DNA of 64,000 nt, from the NCBI GenBank assembly GCA_041393965.1, contig JAWKJB010000003.1, forward strand, positions 310,001 to 374,000, given 5' to 3'. A program made the position numbers and the translations under genes. The notes under the pieces are model-generated. The model was not told the DNA's origin and did no database searches. It saw nothing but the letters and a program-made list of their open reading frames with translations. The first letter of the stretch is position 1, and each line of letters begins with the position of its first letter. The DNA comes from Acidimicrobiia bacterium (GTDB lineage: Bacteria; Actinomycetota; Acidimicrobiia; Spongiisociales; UBA5794). Shown in pieces: positions 26,061 to 34,256 of the stretch.

Positions 26061-27932
26061 GTGCGGAACCGAACTCCGTTCGGATTCGTCGCGGTTCTCG
26101 TCGCCGTCGTCATGCTCGTCCTGCTTCCGGCAGGAGCTGCGTTCGCGAAGTCCTTCTGGATCGATGCTGCCGACATCGTCGTGACTGTCAACGATGACGG
26201 TTCCCTCGCTGTCGTCGAGTCGATCACCTTCGATTTCGACGGCAGCTTCACCGGCGCCTACCGTGACATCCGGCTTCGTTCCGGTGAGGTCGTCGGTGAC
26301 ATCGTCGTTTCCGACGCTGGCGGGGAGTACACGCTGGGCGGTTGCACTTCCCTTGGTTGCTCATCCCCTCCCGGAACCTACGGCGTCGAGATCCACCCGT
26401 CGTTTGTGCGGGTGGTTTGGCACCATTCGTCCATCGACACGCTCCGAACCTTCACGCTCGCCTACACGATGACGGGTGTTGCCACGGCATACGACGATGT
26501 GCTCGATGTCAATCTCCAGGTCTGGGGTGACCAGTGGGCGGTCGGTGTCAACGACCTGACGGCTCGGATCGTGATCCCGGGGTCACCGACCGCGGGGGAG
26601 GTGCTCGTGTGGGGCCATCCGTACGATATCGACGGTGAGACCACCCTCGGCGACGACGGTGTCTCACCCGCGTTGTCGGCGCACGACATCCCAGCCGAGC
26701 GATGGGTCGAGCTCAGGGCCGTGTTCCCGGTCGACCTGCTGTCGTCGACCGACGGCGCTCGGCGCTTCACGGGACCGGGGCTTGAGGCGATACGGGCCGA
26801 AGAGGAACGCTTCGCATCCGAGGTGGAAGATGCCAATCGGGCCGCTGGCGTCGGTCTGCTCATCGGTTTGATAGCGATGGTGGCGATCGCGGGCGGGCTT
26901 GGGCTGCTCACCTACCTCCGATACGGCAGGGAGCCAAGAGTCGACTACGACCGGGACTACGAGCAGGCACCTCCGACCGACCTCCATGCTGCCGAGGTCG
27001 GTGCGCTGCTCTCACAGGGGAAGGTTGCCGAGAACGAGTTCACCGCAACGCTGTTCGCCCTGATTCAGGCGGGCGCGATCGACGCCAAACCGACCCAGGT
27101 GGTCCGATCGACATGGGGTGGCCTGAGGAAGGAGACCATCAGCGACCTCGAGTTGAGCCTCGGTGACAAGACGACGGGTCTTCGCGATTTCGAACAGTCG
27201 GTTCTCACGGTTGTCAAACGGGTCCTCGACGATGGTCCGATGCCTCTCACCGACTTCCGTTCCCGAATCCGCGACGATGCCGCCGCGAACGCGACGACCT
27301 ACGAGTCCTTCCAGGGTCGCGTCCTCGACGCCGTACTGCGCGCCGATTTGCTCGACCGATCCGGCAACATTGCCGCCGTTCTCACGGTGGTCGTTGCGGG
27401 CCTCCTTGTGGCTGCGGCGTGGTTCGTGCTGCCGCGAACGCTCGGCGACCGGCCCGGTGGGGAGGCGATGGTGACGCTGATCATCTTCGGGATGGCCCTC
27501 GGAACGGGGCTCCTCGTTCTGCTTCTCCTGTTCCGAAAGGTCCGAATCAAACGGACGCGCAAAGGAGCCCTCGAAGCAGAACGATGGTTCGCCTTCAAAC
27601 GGTACCTCAAGGACTTTTCCCGGATCGTCGACGCTCCGACGATCTCCCTCGACCTGTGGGACCAGTACCTCATCTACGGCATCAGTCTCGGTGTTGCCGA
27701 AGAAGTGCTCGAACAGGCGAGGCTCCACGCTCCGCCCGAGCTCGAATCGGCGTCCTCGATCTACTGGTACGGCACCCACGGGTACACCGGGGGCAGCACC
27801 CAGAACGCGTTCGCTGGGATCACCTCGGCCCTGTCGGGAGCCTTCACCCCACCGTCGTCCGGCGGAGGAGGGGGCGGTTTCTCCGGTGGAGGAGGGGGTG
27901 GCGGAGGAGGGGGTGGCGGCGGTGCGTGGTGA
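26061..27932 (+). CDS. DUF2207 (YciQ-like) predicted membrane protein
   Basis: About 623 residues. A signal peptide (TPFGFVAVLVAVVMLVLLPAGAAFA) is followed by an extracytoplasmic DUF2207 beta domain (DGSLAVVESITFDFDGSFTGAYRDI), a TM near 290-310, a cytoplasmic region, two TMs near 460-500 and a Gly-rich tail of mostly Gly residues. The start is uncertain: GTG 26061 avoids overlap with lemA, while ATG 26010 and 26022 are in frame inside it. LemA-DUF2207 pairs are widespread; function unknown. Confidence 0.85.
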   Translation: MRNRTPFGFVAVLVAVVMLVLLPAGAAFAKSFWIDAADIVVTVNDDGSLAVVESITFDFDGSFTGAYRDIRLRSGEVVGDIVVSDAGGEYTLGGCTSLGCSSPPGTYGVEIHPSFVRVVWHHSSIDTLRTFTLAYTMTGVATAYDDVLDVNLQVWGDQWAVGVNDLTARIVIPGSPTAGEVLVWGHPYDIDGETTLGDDGVSPALSAHDIPAERWVELRAVFPVDLLSSTDGARRFTGPGLEAIRAEEERFASEVEDANRAAGVGLLIGLIAMVAIAGGLGLLTYLRYGREPRVDYDRDYEQAPPTDLHAAEVGALLSQGKVAENEFTATLFALIQAGAIDAKPTQVVRSTWGGLRKETISDLELSLGDKTTGLRDFEQSVLTVVKRVLDDGPMPLTDFRSRIRDDAAANATTYESFQGRVLDAVLRADLLDRSGNIAAVLTVVVAGLLVAAAWFVLPRTLGDRPGGEAMVTLIIFGMALGTGLLVLLLLFRKVRIKRTRKGALEAERWFAFKRYLKDFSRIVDAPTISLDLWDQYLIYGISLGVAEEVLEQARLHAPPELESASSIYWYGTHGYTGGSTQNAFAGITSALSGAFTPPSSGGGGGGFSGGGGGGGGGGGGGAW

Positions 27933-27982
27933 GCCTGGCCGATCCGCAAGCGGCGAGATGACTGGGCGCTAGGGTTCGCCGG

Positions 27983-28777
27983 GTGTCCACGCTGTCTGAT
28001 CCGCTCGCACTCCCGGTCGAGGAGTATCTCGATGCGGTCCGCTCCGACGGTCGAGTCCTCATCGAGTCTGCGGCCGATGCCGGCATGGATGCGCCGGTGC
28101 CAACCTGTCCGGATTGGACGGTGCTCGACCTCGTCCACCATGTCGAGTCGGTGTACCGGCACAAGACCGCAAGCGTCAGGGACGACCACCGGGACGGCTC
28201 GCCGCCGTGGGTGGATGTGGACGACGGCGCCGACCTCGGATCACTCGGTGGGGCCCTCTCGGAGATGATCTCGGTGTTCGAGCGGGCCGATCTGTCGCTT
28301 CCTTCCTGGACATGGTGTCCCCACGACCACCGAGCGGACTGGTGGGTGCGCAGGATGGCACACGAGACCACGATTCACGCCGCGGACGCGCTCGCCGCGG
28401 CTGGACGAAGCCATGAGATCCCGCAAATGCTCGCTGTCGATGGCGTCGACGAGATACTCGACGAGATGCTCATCGGTGCGCCCCGGTGGGCGACCCTCAC
28501 ACCGGCTGACGGGAGAATCGACTTGCGAAGTGACGGGCGAACATGGAGCGTTCGCCTCGCAACGATGGTGGGCACCTCGCCGCGGACCGGAATCCACTAC
28601 GACGAGGATGCGTTGATCCTTGAGCCCGACACGCAACCGGATACGGTCATCAACGCCGACCCGAGCACCCTTGACCTGTGGCTGTGGGGGAGGGCGACAC
28701 TTCCACCCTCGTGTGTCTCAGGGAACGGCGAACTGGTTGATCGCCTTCGCTCCATCGCCGCAAGCGCCACCGTGTGA
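27983..28777 (+). CDS. Maleylpyruvate isomerase-like DinB-fold protein (TIGR03083-type)
   Basis: 264 residues. N-terminal four-helix metal-binding domain: VPTCPDWTVLDLVHHVESVYRH, then MAHETTIHAADAL, giving the His set typical of mycothiol-dependent maleylpyruvate isomerase-like proteins. Such proteins are common in mycothiol-using Actinomycetota and usually act in thiol-dependent chemistry. The specific substrate is unknown. GTG 27983 is used; no ATG option upstream. Confidence 0.75.
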   Translation: MSTLSDPLALPVEEYLDAVRSDGRVLIESAADAGMDAPVPTCPDWTVLDLVHHVESVYRHKTASVRDDHRDGSPPWVDVDDGADLGSLGGALSEMISVFERADLSLPSWTWCPHDHRADWWVRRMAHETTIHAADALAAAGRSHEIPQMLAVDGVDEILDEMLIGAPRWATLTPADGRIDLRSDGRTWSVRLATMVGTSPRTGIHYDEDALILEPDTQPDTVINADPSTLDLWLWGRATLPPSCVSGNGELVDRLRSIAASATV

Positions 28778-28793
28778 CGCCGGGGCGTCGCCC

Positions 28794-29408
28794 GTGACCA
28801 GCCCCGACCGAGCGACCGTGCAGGTGTACGGAGTTCGCGCTGAAGCCGACATCGCAGTGGCAAGGCTCGCAGCTGACGGGATCGATGCCGTCGTGTACCA
28901 GGACGACGAGGGTGGCCTCAACCCGGGCTTCTTCAGGCGATACGGTGTGCGGGTCGAAGTCGATGCGTGCGACCTCGTCGATGCCATGTCGAGCCTTGGC
29001 ATCGAACGAGTCCGTATCCACGGAGAGATGGCGGTGGGGATGTTGCAACATGCCAACTGGGCATATCCCGACGAAGCATGCGGACTGGTTGCGTTTGATG
29101 CGGCGAATCAGCCTTCGTTCCTGTTCTGTCTGACCAACGCGGAAGCGTCGGATCGCCGTTTCTTGATCACGCCGGTTGAGTTCCACGGGGCGCTCACCCT
29201 CGCAGAATCCATGGGTATGTCGATCGGCGGGGTGTTCCACAGTCATGTGCGCTCGGAGGCGTTCCCGTCGAGGACCGACATCGACATGCGACCAGACCGT
29301 CGGTGGTTGCACTTCATCGTTGGGCCGGTTTCGGGCCTGCCCGTTCTCAGAGGGTTCCGAATCGTTGACGGCCTTGTCACCGAAGTGTCGCTTGTCGTCG
29401 AGGCATAG
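28794..29408 (+). CDS. DUF2007-like domain fused to JAMM/Mov34 metalloprotease (Mec-like)
   Basis: 204 residues. An N-terminal ~75-residue domain (VYGVRAEADIAVARLAADGIDAVVY) resembles DUF2007 signal-transducing modules. The C-terminal JAMM domain has Glu94 (DEACGL) and the complete HxHx7SxxD motif, His149-His151-Ser159-Asp162 (HSHVRSEAFPSRTD). M. tuberculosis Mec (Rv1334) removes cysteine from the CysO carrier and sits upstream of Rv1339-rphA-Rv1341, the same order as here. No cysO or cysM is seen. Confidence 0.82.
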   Translation: MTSPDRATVQVYGVRAEADIAVARLAADGIDAVVYQDDEGGLNPGFFRRYGVRVEVDACDLVDAMSSLGIERVRIHGEMAVGMLQHANWAYPDEACGLVAFDAANQPSFLFCLTNAEASDRRFLITPVEFHGALTLAESMGMSIGGVFHSHVRSEAFPSRTDIDMRPDRRWLHFIVGPVSGLPVLRGFRIVDGLVTEVSLVVEA

Positions 29409-29418
29409 ACTCGCGCCA

Positions 29419-29700
29419 ATGGCCCGCTCGGAGCACAACCGTGAGGCGTACCGCGCCCTGTTCGGATATGTCGGGGCCGGTCTCCAGGCATTTGCCGGTC
29501 TCCTCGTGCTGATCTCGGTACCGATCGCGCCCGGCTGGCTCATGGTCGTACTGCTTACGCTGCTCGTCGTGGCGGGTGTCTGGTCCTGGTTTCGGTACCG
29601 CTCGAACTTCATGATGCCGACCCTGGTGGGCGTGGCCGGTGCCGTGATCTGGATGACGGCGGTCGGCGTTGGGGTCGGTGTGTTGGGTTGGTCGCCGTGA
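29419..29700 (+). CDS. Small three-TM membrane protein
   Basis: 93 residues with TM segments near 17-35, 37-55 and 65-88 and short basic loops (WFRYRSNF). No recognised family. Its stop overlaps the GTG of the MBL-fold gene, so it belongs to the JAMM-MBL-rph-rdgB transcription unit. ATG 29419 is the only reasonable start. Confidence 0.6.
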   Translation: MARSEHNREAYRALFGYVGAGLQAFAGLLVLISVPIAPGWLMVVLLTLLVVAGVWSWFRYRSNFMMPTLVGVAGAVIWMTAVGVGVGVLGWSP

Positions 29701-30446
29701 AGCTGACGGTTCTCGGATCATCGGCCGGAACCCCGACTCGGACGAATCCCGCGTCCGGATACTTGATCGAGCACGAGGGCGCCACGGTATGGCTCGACGC
29801 AGGGCCGGGCACCTTCATGGCGCTCGCGGCCATCACCGACCCCGGCCAGCTCGATGCGGTCGTCATCTCCCATGTCCATGTGGACCATTGCAGCGATCTG
29901 TTCGGCTTGTATGGCTACCTCGCCTATGGCCCCTCGGGACATGTCCCGATCCCCGTGTTTGTGACGCAGGGCGCGACCGAGCTCTTCGCTGCGTTTGCGG
30001 GAGCCTCCGGGGAGCATGTCTTCCACTCCGTGCTCGACTTCAGGGAGGTCGGCCCTGCCGATACCGACACGGTCGGGCCGTTCGAGTTCGAGTTTGGGGC
30101 CGGGCACCACGCAGTCACAAACAACATCACGAGGGTGACGACGGCAGCGGGAACGATCGTGTATTCGGGGGATACCGGGCCATCCCCAGACTTGGTGGCG
30201 ACCGCGCGCGATGCAGACCTCTTCGTCTGCGAAGCGACGATGGTCGGATCAAGGGACGACCAAACCTACCCCTATCACCTCACTGCCGGCGAAGCCGGAG
30301 AGGCGGCCGCGTCGGCCCGAGTCGGCCATCTCGTCGTGACCCACATCTCACACCTTGTGGAGTCGTGGCTGTCGGTTGCCGAGGCGGGTGCGAGCTTCGA
30401 TGGGCCGATCTCGTACGCTGCACGGGGCGCCACCTTCGAAATCTGA
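29697..30446 (+). CDS. MBL-fold hydrolase, Rv1339-like (atypical class II cAMP phosphodiesterase)
   Basis: 249 residues. The metallo-beta-lactamase motif HVHVDHCSD and later ligands (YSGDTG, HISH) are intact. It resembles RNase Z-like MBL proteins; the position directly before rph and rdgB matches Rv1339, reported as a cAMP phosphodiesterase. GTG 29697 overlaps the preceding stop and gives VKLTVLGSSAGTPT. Function by synteny is an inference. Confidence 0.8.
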   Translation: MKLTVLGSSAGTPTRTNPASGYLIEHEGATVWLDAGPGTFMALAAITDPGQLDAVVISHVHVDHCSDLFGLYGYLAYGPSGHVPIPVFVTQGATELFAAFAGASGEHVFHSVLDFREVGPADTDTVGPFEFEFGAGHHAVTNNITRVTTAAGTIVYSGDTGPSPDLVATARDADLFVCEATMVGSRDDQTYPYHLTAGEAGEAAASARVGHLVVTHISHLVESWLSVAEAGASFDGPISYAARGATFEI

Positions 30447-30461
30447 CGAATGGAGCTGAAC

Positions 30462-31163
30462 ATGCGTACGAACCGGCAGCCGAACGAGCTGCGCGAGGTC
30501 AGGATCACGCGAGGATTCACCGAGATGACGCCCGGTTCGGTGCTCATCGAGATGGGGAAGACCCGCGTCCTGTGCACGGTGTCACTCGATGATCAGGTGC
30601 CTCCGTGGATGCGGGAGTCCGGGAAGGGCTGGGTTACGGCCGAGTACGCCATGCTTCCCGGGGCAGGGTCGAGCCGGATCCGCAGGAGCTCGATCAACGG
30701 TGGTCGTACGAAGGAGATCCAGCGGTTGATCGGCCGGTCGCTGCGTGCCGCCGTCGATGCCGAGGCAATGGGGCCGATCACGGCGCTGGTCGATTGTGAT
30801 GTGCTCCAGGCCGACGGGGGAACACGAACAGCATCGATAACGGGTGGTTGGATCGCCCTTGCGGATGCCTTCGACCAGTGGATTGCAGACGACAAGATCG
30901 CGACGAACCCGATCACCACGAACATCGCTGCGGTGTCGGTCGGTGTGGTTGATCGCCAGCCCCTGCTGGATCTCGACTACCGCGAGGATGTGGCTGCCGA
31001 TGTCGATGCCAATGTGGTGATGACCGGCGATGGCCTGATCATCGAGGTACAAGGGACCGCCGAGGGAGAACCGTTCGATCGTGCGCTGCTTGACACCATG
31101 ATGGACTACGCAAGCGAGGGCATCGCCTCCCTTGTCGATGTCCAGAACGAGTCGCGCCGATGA
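30462..31163 (+). CDS. rph: Ribonuclease PH
   Basis: Phosphorolytic 3'-5' exoribonuclease that trims tRNA 3' ends. MRTNRQPNELREVRITRGF is the family start, and AEYAMLPGAGSSR and GPITALVDCDVLQADGGTRTASITG are conserved active-site segments. ATG 30462 has GGAG at good spacing; ATG 30450 in frame is less likely. 233 residues. It overlaps rdgB by 4 bp. Useful here because most tRNAs in the window lack an encoded CCA. Confidence 0.95.
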   Translation: MRTNRQPNELREVRITRGFTEMTPGSVLIEMGKTRVLCTVSLDDQVPPWMRESGKGWVTAEYAMLPGAGSSRIRRSSINGGRTKEIQRLIGRSLRAAVDAEAMGPITALVDCDVLQADGGTRTASITGGWIALADAFDQWIADDKIATNPITTNIAAVSVGVVDRQPLLDLDYREDVAADVDANVVMTGDGLIIEVQGTAEGEPFDRALLDTMMDYASEGIASLVDVQNESRR

Positions 31164-31744
31164 AGCGACCGCACGGCGTCGTGGTCGCGTCGAAGAACGA
31201 CGACAAGATCGCCGAGATCGCGGCGGTGCTCGGGGCGCTCGATCCTCCGATTGTCATCATCGGCGGCCATGCGTGGCCCGACATCGAAGAAACGCAGGAC
31301 ACGCTCGCAGGAAACGCGTTGCTCAAGGCTCGTGCTGTTTGTGAAGCTACCGGTCACGCCGCGGTCGCCGACGACACCGGGCTTGAGGTTGACGCGCTCG
31401 GTGGCGATCCAGGGATCCACACGGCCCGCTATGCGGGGGACGACGCAACCTACACCGACAATGTCGAAAAACTGCTCGCAGATCTCGAGGGCGTCACCGC
31501 TCGAACGGCGCGTTTCAGGACGGCAATCGCCCTCGTCACTCCGTCGAGCGCCGAGGTGATCGTCGAGGGGGTACTCGAGGGTGTGATCACCACCGAGCGG
31601 CGCGGTTCGAGCGGTTTCGGCTATGACCCGGTGTTCGAGGTGCCGTCCGACGGGCGAACACTCGCCGAGATGGAGAGCGAGGAGAAGAACGCGATGTCGC
31701 ATCGTGCGGTTGCGCTGCGCCTCCTCGCCGACCATCTCGGGTAG
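31160..31744 (+). CDS. rdgB: dITP/XTP pyrophosphatase (RdgB/HAM1)
   Basis: House-cleaning nucleotidase hydrolysing dITP and XTP to monophosphates. SKNDDKIAEI, ADDTGLEVDAL, ARYAG and SGFGYDPVF are the Ham1 signatures. 194 residues, normal. Start overlaps the rph stop. A small GCCTTG/CAAGGC hairpin follows at about 31746-31767. Confidence 0.95.
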   Translation: MKRPHGVVVASKNDDKIAEIAAVLGALDPPIVIIGGHAWPDIEETQDTLAGNALLKARAVCEATGHAAVADDTGLEVDALGGDPGIHTARYAGDDATYTDNVEKLLADLEGVTARTARFRTAIALVTPSSAEVIVEGVLEGVITTERRGSSGFGYDPVFEVPSDGRTLAEMESEEKNAMSHRAVALRLLADHLG

Positions 31745-31798
31745 CGCCTTGACCGCGTCGCCAAGGCTCACACCGGCCATCGATCGGGCACTGTGCGG

Positions 31799-31880
31799 TG
31801 CGGGTGGGGAGATTCGAACTCCCACATCTTTCGATACCAGGTCCTAAACCTGGCGCGTCTGCCAGTTCCGCCACACCCGC
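31799..31880 (-). tRNA. tRNA-Leu (TAG)
   Basis: Acceptor GCGGGTG/CACCCGC, anticodon loop TTTAGGA in stem CCAGG/CCTGG, variable arm and T-arm GGAGTTCGAATCTCC. Class II length of 82 nt. No encoded CCA. Confidence 0.92.
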
Positions 31881-31933
31881 ATGGCTCTCGATTCTGGCAG
31901 GGATGCGTCACCAAGCAACGGGAGAAGGTTGAT

Positions 31934-31952
31934 GCCCCCGTGATACGGGGGC
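31934..31952 (-). terminator. Hairpin between tRNA-Lys and tRNA-Leu
   Basis: GCCCCCGT/ACGGGGGC with a short AT loop just 3' of tRNA-Lys on the minus strand. Probably terminates tRNA-Lys or sets a processing boundary. Confidence 0.45.
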
Positions 31953-31958
31953 TTGTCG

Positions 31959-32033
31959 TGGGTCGCCTGGGACTTGAACCCAGAACCTACGGATTAAGAG
32001 TCCGTTGCTGCTGCCAAATTGAGCTAGCGACCC
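31959..32033 (-). tRNA. tRNA-Lys (CTT)
   Basis: Acceptor GGGTCGC/GCGACCC; anticodon stem ACGGA/TCCGT with loop CTCTTAA, anticodon CTT; T-arm CTGGGTTCAAGTCCCAG. 75 nt, discriminator A, no encoded CCA. Confidence 0.92.
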
Positions 32034-32043
32034 GTTCATCAGG

Positions 32044-32775
32044 CTACCAAGGTGGTCGATCTAGCGAAGCGTGGGCTTCAGCTACGACATCGATCCAGAC
32101 CATGACTTGGTGCCAGTAGTTCGATGCCTTCCGAGTTCGGACGCGACACACACCGTGTGGCAAGGGGTTCTTTCGGTGTCCGGTCCCCGCAGGCTTGATG
32201 AATGTCTTCCCGAAGGGTGCGGCTTCCATTCCGAGTTCAGTCGACCAATACCGCTTCGCGGCACTCTCGTCATTGCCTGCATGAAGGTGTAGCCCGAGCT
32301 TGAAATCGGCTTTCTCGTCGAGATAGCGACGCACCCAGCGGATGAAGTACCGCAGCGCAGCAGGGTCAGAGTTGGCGAGATCAAGCATGTTGCGAGTCTT
32401 GGACCCCTCGGCCCAGTAGAGGACGACACCTCCAACCCACCGTGCATCGTTCAGGTAGGTGTAGCCGGACTTATACGCGTCGCGGCGGATCGAAGCGATT
32501 TCGATATGCCTCTTGCGCTGCGTATCCCTGGGGATACCTCGCTGGGTATGCGGACCGGTGCGGTCTCGAATGGCTTCGATCTGGGCGTTCGTCATGGTGA
32601 CCTCGCGGCACCAGTTCGACAATGTCGACTTTGGTACAGCGATCAGTGTTTGGATCTCAGAGAAAGTGAGGCCAAGGCGGCGGAGGGAGAGGCCGAGTTG
32701 CTTGCGTTCCCAGCGGTGCAGGTCTTTCCATGATTCAGCGAGAGCGAGGAGTTCGGGCGGTACGACGGGCTCCAT
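32044..32775 (-). CDS. HTH protein with LAGLIDADG-endonuclease-like C-terminal domain
   Basis: 243 residues. The N-terminal segment (LSLRRLGLTFSEIQTLIAVPKSTLSNWCREV, ~30-60) is a Trp-containing HTH of the resolvase/transposase type. Residues ~110-235 have the GGVVLYWAEGSK...NSDPAALRYFIRWVRRYL pattern and a TFIKPAGTGHRKNPL loop seen in free-standing LAGLIDADG-like proteins of Actinobacteria. It lies 10 bp from tRNA-Lys and opposite tRNA-Pro. A DNA-binding or nicking role is inferred, not shown. Confidence 0.6.
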   Translation of the reverse strand: MEPVVPPELLALAESWKDLHRWERKQLGLSLRRLGLTFSEIQTLIAVPKSTLSNWCREVTMTNAQIEAIRDRTGPHTQRGIPRDTQRKRHIEIASIRRDAYKSGYTYLNDARWVGGVVLYWAEGSKTRNMLDLANSDPAALRYFIRWVRRYLDEKADFKLGLHLHAGNDESAAKRYWSTELGMEAAPFGKTFIKPAGTGHRKNPLPHGVCRVRTRKASNYWHQVMVWIDVVAEAHASLDRPPW

Positions 32776-32847
32776 GCTTCATCATCCCGGCCCGGTGTGA
32801 CAAGTTGTGTGCGTGCGGGGCTGGGCACGGTATCGTCACGGGTCAAC

Positions 32848-32921
32848 CGGGCTGTGGCGCAGCTTGGAAGCGCACCTGCTTTGGGAGCAGGGGGTCGTCA
32901 GTTCAAATCTGACCAGCCCGA
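32848..32921 (+). tRNA. tRNA-Pro (TGG)
   Basis: Acceptor CGGGCTG/CAGCCCG; anticodon stem CCTGC/GCAGG with loop TTTGGGA, anticodon TGG; T-arm GTCAGTTCAAATCTGAC. 74 nt, no encoded CCA. The base after it completes one of the few ACGT words of the main region. Confidence 0.93.
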
Positions 32922-32930
32922 CGTCCACGC

Positions 32931-32979
32931 GTACCCAGGGTTCCCGTTCGACAAAAAGGTCAACTGGAACCCTGGGTAC
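32931..32979. repeat. Dispersed GTACCCAGGGT element, copy C (palindromic form)
   Basis: Perfect 14-bp inverted repeat GTACCCAGGGTTCC (32931-32944) and GGAACCCTGGGTAC (32966-32979) around 21 bp, ten bases after tRNA-Pro. It shares the CGCGTACCCAGGGT head with copies A and B but is closed by its inverted copy. It could form a hairpin and terminate tRNA-Pro. Confidence 0.75.
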
Positions 32980-33028
32980 GGTCGATACCACCTACCGAAG
33001 TAGTCTGCGACGGTCTTCGGTGGGATGA

Positions 33029-34249
33029 ATGGAACGCTCCAAGCTGATTCGAATGGCTGCGCTTGGCATCGCGCTGGTCGCTGCCATTGGCACGCTGATC
33101 GTTGTTCGTAGCCGCAACGAGGCACCAACTCTGGCAGCGCATCTCACCTGTGACACCGAGGCGGTCGGAGCCACGAGGTTCCGCGAGGTCAGCGCACCGA
33201 ATCCGGCCGTGTCGTTGACCAAGCTCGCCGATGTGGAAGACCCGACGGATGCCACCATGCGGCCCGGTGATGAGGGCATCTATGTGACGAGCCGCATCGG
33301 TCGCGTGCTGAGGATCACGACCTCGGCATCCCCAGAAACCGTGCTCGATGTTGGCACGCTGGACCGCACTTGGCAGGGGGCCCTCATGTCGCTGACCTTC
33401 GACCCGTCGGGTCGGTATCTGTATGTCAACTACACGCGAGATGGCGTCAATCATGTGGAGGCTCACGCGGTTGACGGTGATGGGACCGTCGCTCCCGAAG
33501 CTGTGTCGATCCTCGCGGTTTCGCAACCGGTTGATGTCCACAACCTCGGGGCGATGGTGTTCGGACCCGACGGCAACCTGTTCATCGCAAGCGGTGACGG
33601 TGGCAGTCCCGGCGAGCTTCCCGACATTCGTCGGGACGGCCAGAACATCCGGACCATCTACGGTGGGATCCTTCGCATCGATCCGGATCCGGTGAACGGC
33701 GGCTACTCGGTTCCTCAGGACAATCCGTTCGTGGAGGTCGAGGGCGCCGCGACCGAGTTGTGGGTCATCGGGTTTCGGAACCCGTGGAGGTTCAGCTTCG
33801 ATCGCGAGACAAGCGACCTGTGGGTTGGTGATGTTGGGCAGTGGTGTTGGGAGGAGGTCTCGCAGGTGCCGTTCGTCGATGCGCCCGGAACCAACTTCGG
33901 TTGGAGTGGGTTCGAGGGGTTTCACCGAGGCGCCGATGATCCACCCGCCGAGCATCGGCTTCCGGTGTACGAGTACCGTCGCGGTGACCCCGAGGCGGAG
34001 ATCGCCCACTGCGCGGTCATCGGTGGATTCATCTATCGAGGGGACGGCATCCCGGCACTCCGAGGTGCATATGTGTTTGCCGACTACTGCGCCAGGCAGC
34101 TCGAAACCCTCCGTCTGCACGAGGACGGCTCGGTTGAATTCCAGGTTCTCACCGGCACCGACGGGCTTGTCCAGGCGATCGGTACCGATCTCGACGGGGA
34201 ATTGCTGATTGTCGAAAACGACGCGGTCTATCGACTCGGTCCCGGTTAG
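33029..34249 (+). CDS. PQQ-dependent aldose/sorbosone dehydrogenase-like beta-propeller (YliI family)
   Basis: 406 residues. An N-terminal membrane anchor (residues ~9-26) is followed by a GSDH/YliI six-bladed propeller: LMSLTFDPSGRYLYVNYT, VFGPDGNLFIASGDGG, ELWVIGFRNPWRFSFD, LWVGDVGQWCWEEV. Soluble relatives oxidise sugars with PQQ; some are PQQ-free. No PQQ synthesis genes are present in the window, so activity is uncertain. Acts outside the membrane. Confidence 0.85.
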   Translation: MERSKLIRMAALGIALVAAIGTLIVVRSRNEAPTLAAHLTCDTEAVGATRFREVSAPNPAVSLTKLADVEDPTDATMRPGDEGIYVTSRIGRVLRITTSASPETVLDVGTLDRTWQGALMSLTFDPSGRYLYVNYTRDGVNHVEAHAVDGDGTVAPEAVSILAVSQPVDVHNLGAMVFGPDGNLFIASGDGGSPGELPDIRRDGQNIRTIYGGILRIDPDPVNGGYSVPQDNPFVEVEGAATELWVIGFRNPWRFSFDRETSDLWVGDVGQWCWEEVSQVPFVDAPGTNFGWSGFEGFHRGADDPPAEHRLPVYEYRRGDPEAEIAHCAVIGGFIYRGDGIPALRGAYVFADYCARQLETLRLHEDGSVEFQVLTGTDGLVQAIGTDLDGELLIVENDAVYRLGPG

Positions 34250-34256
34250 GGGCACA

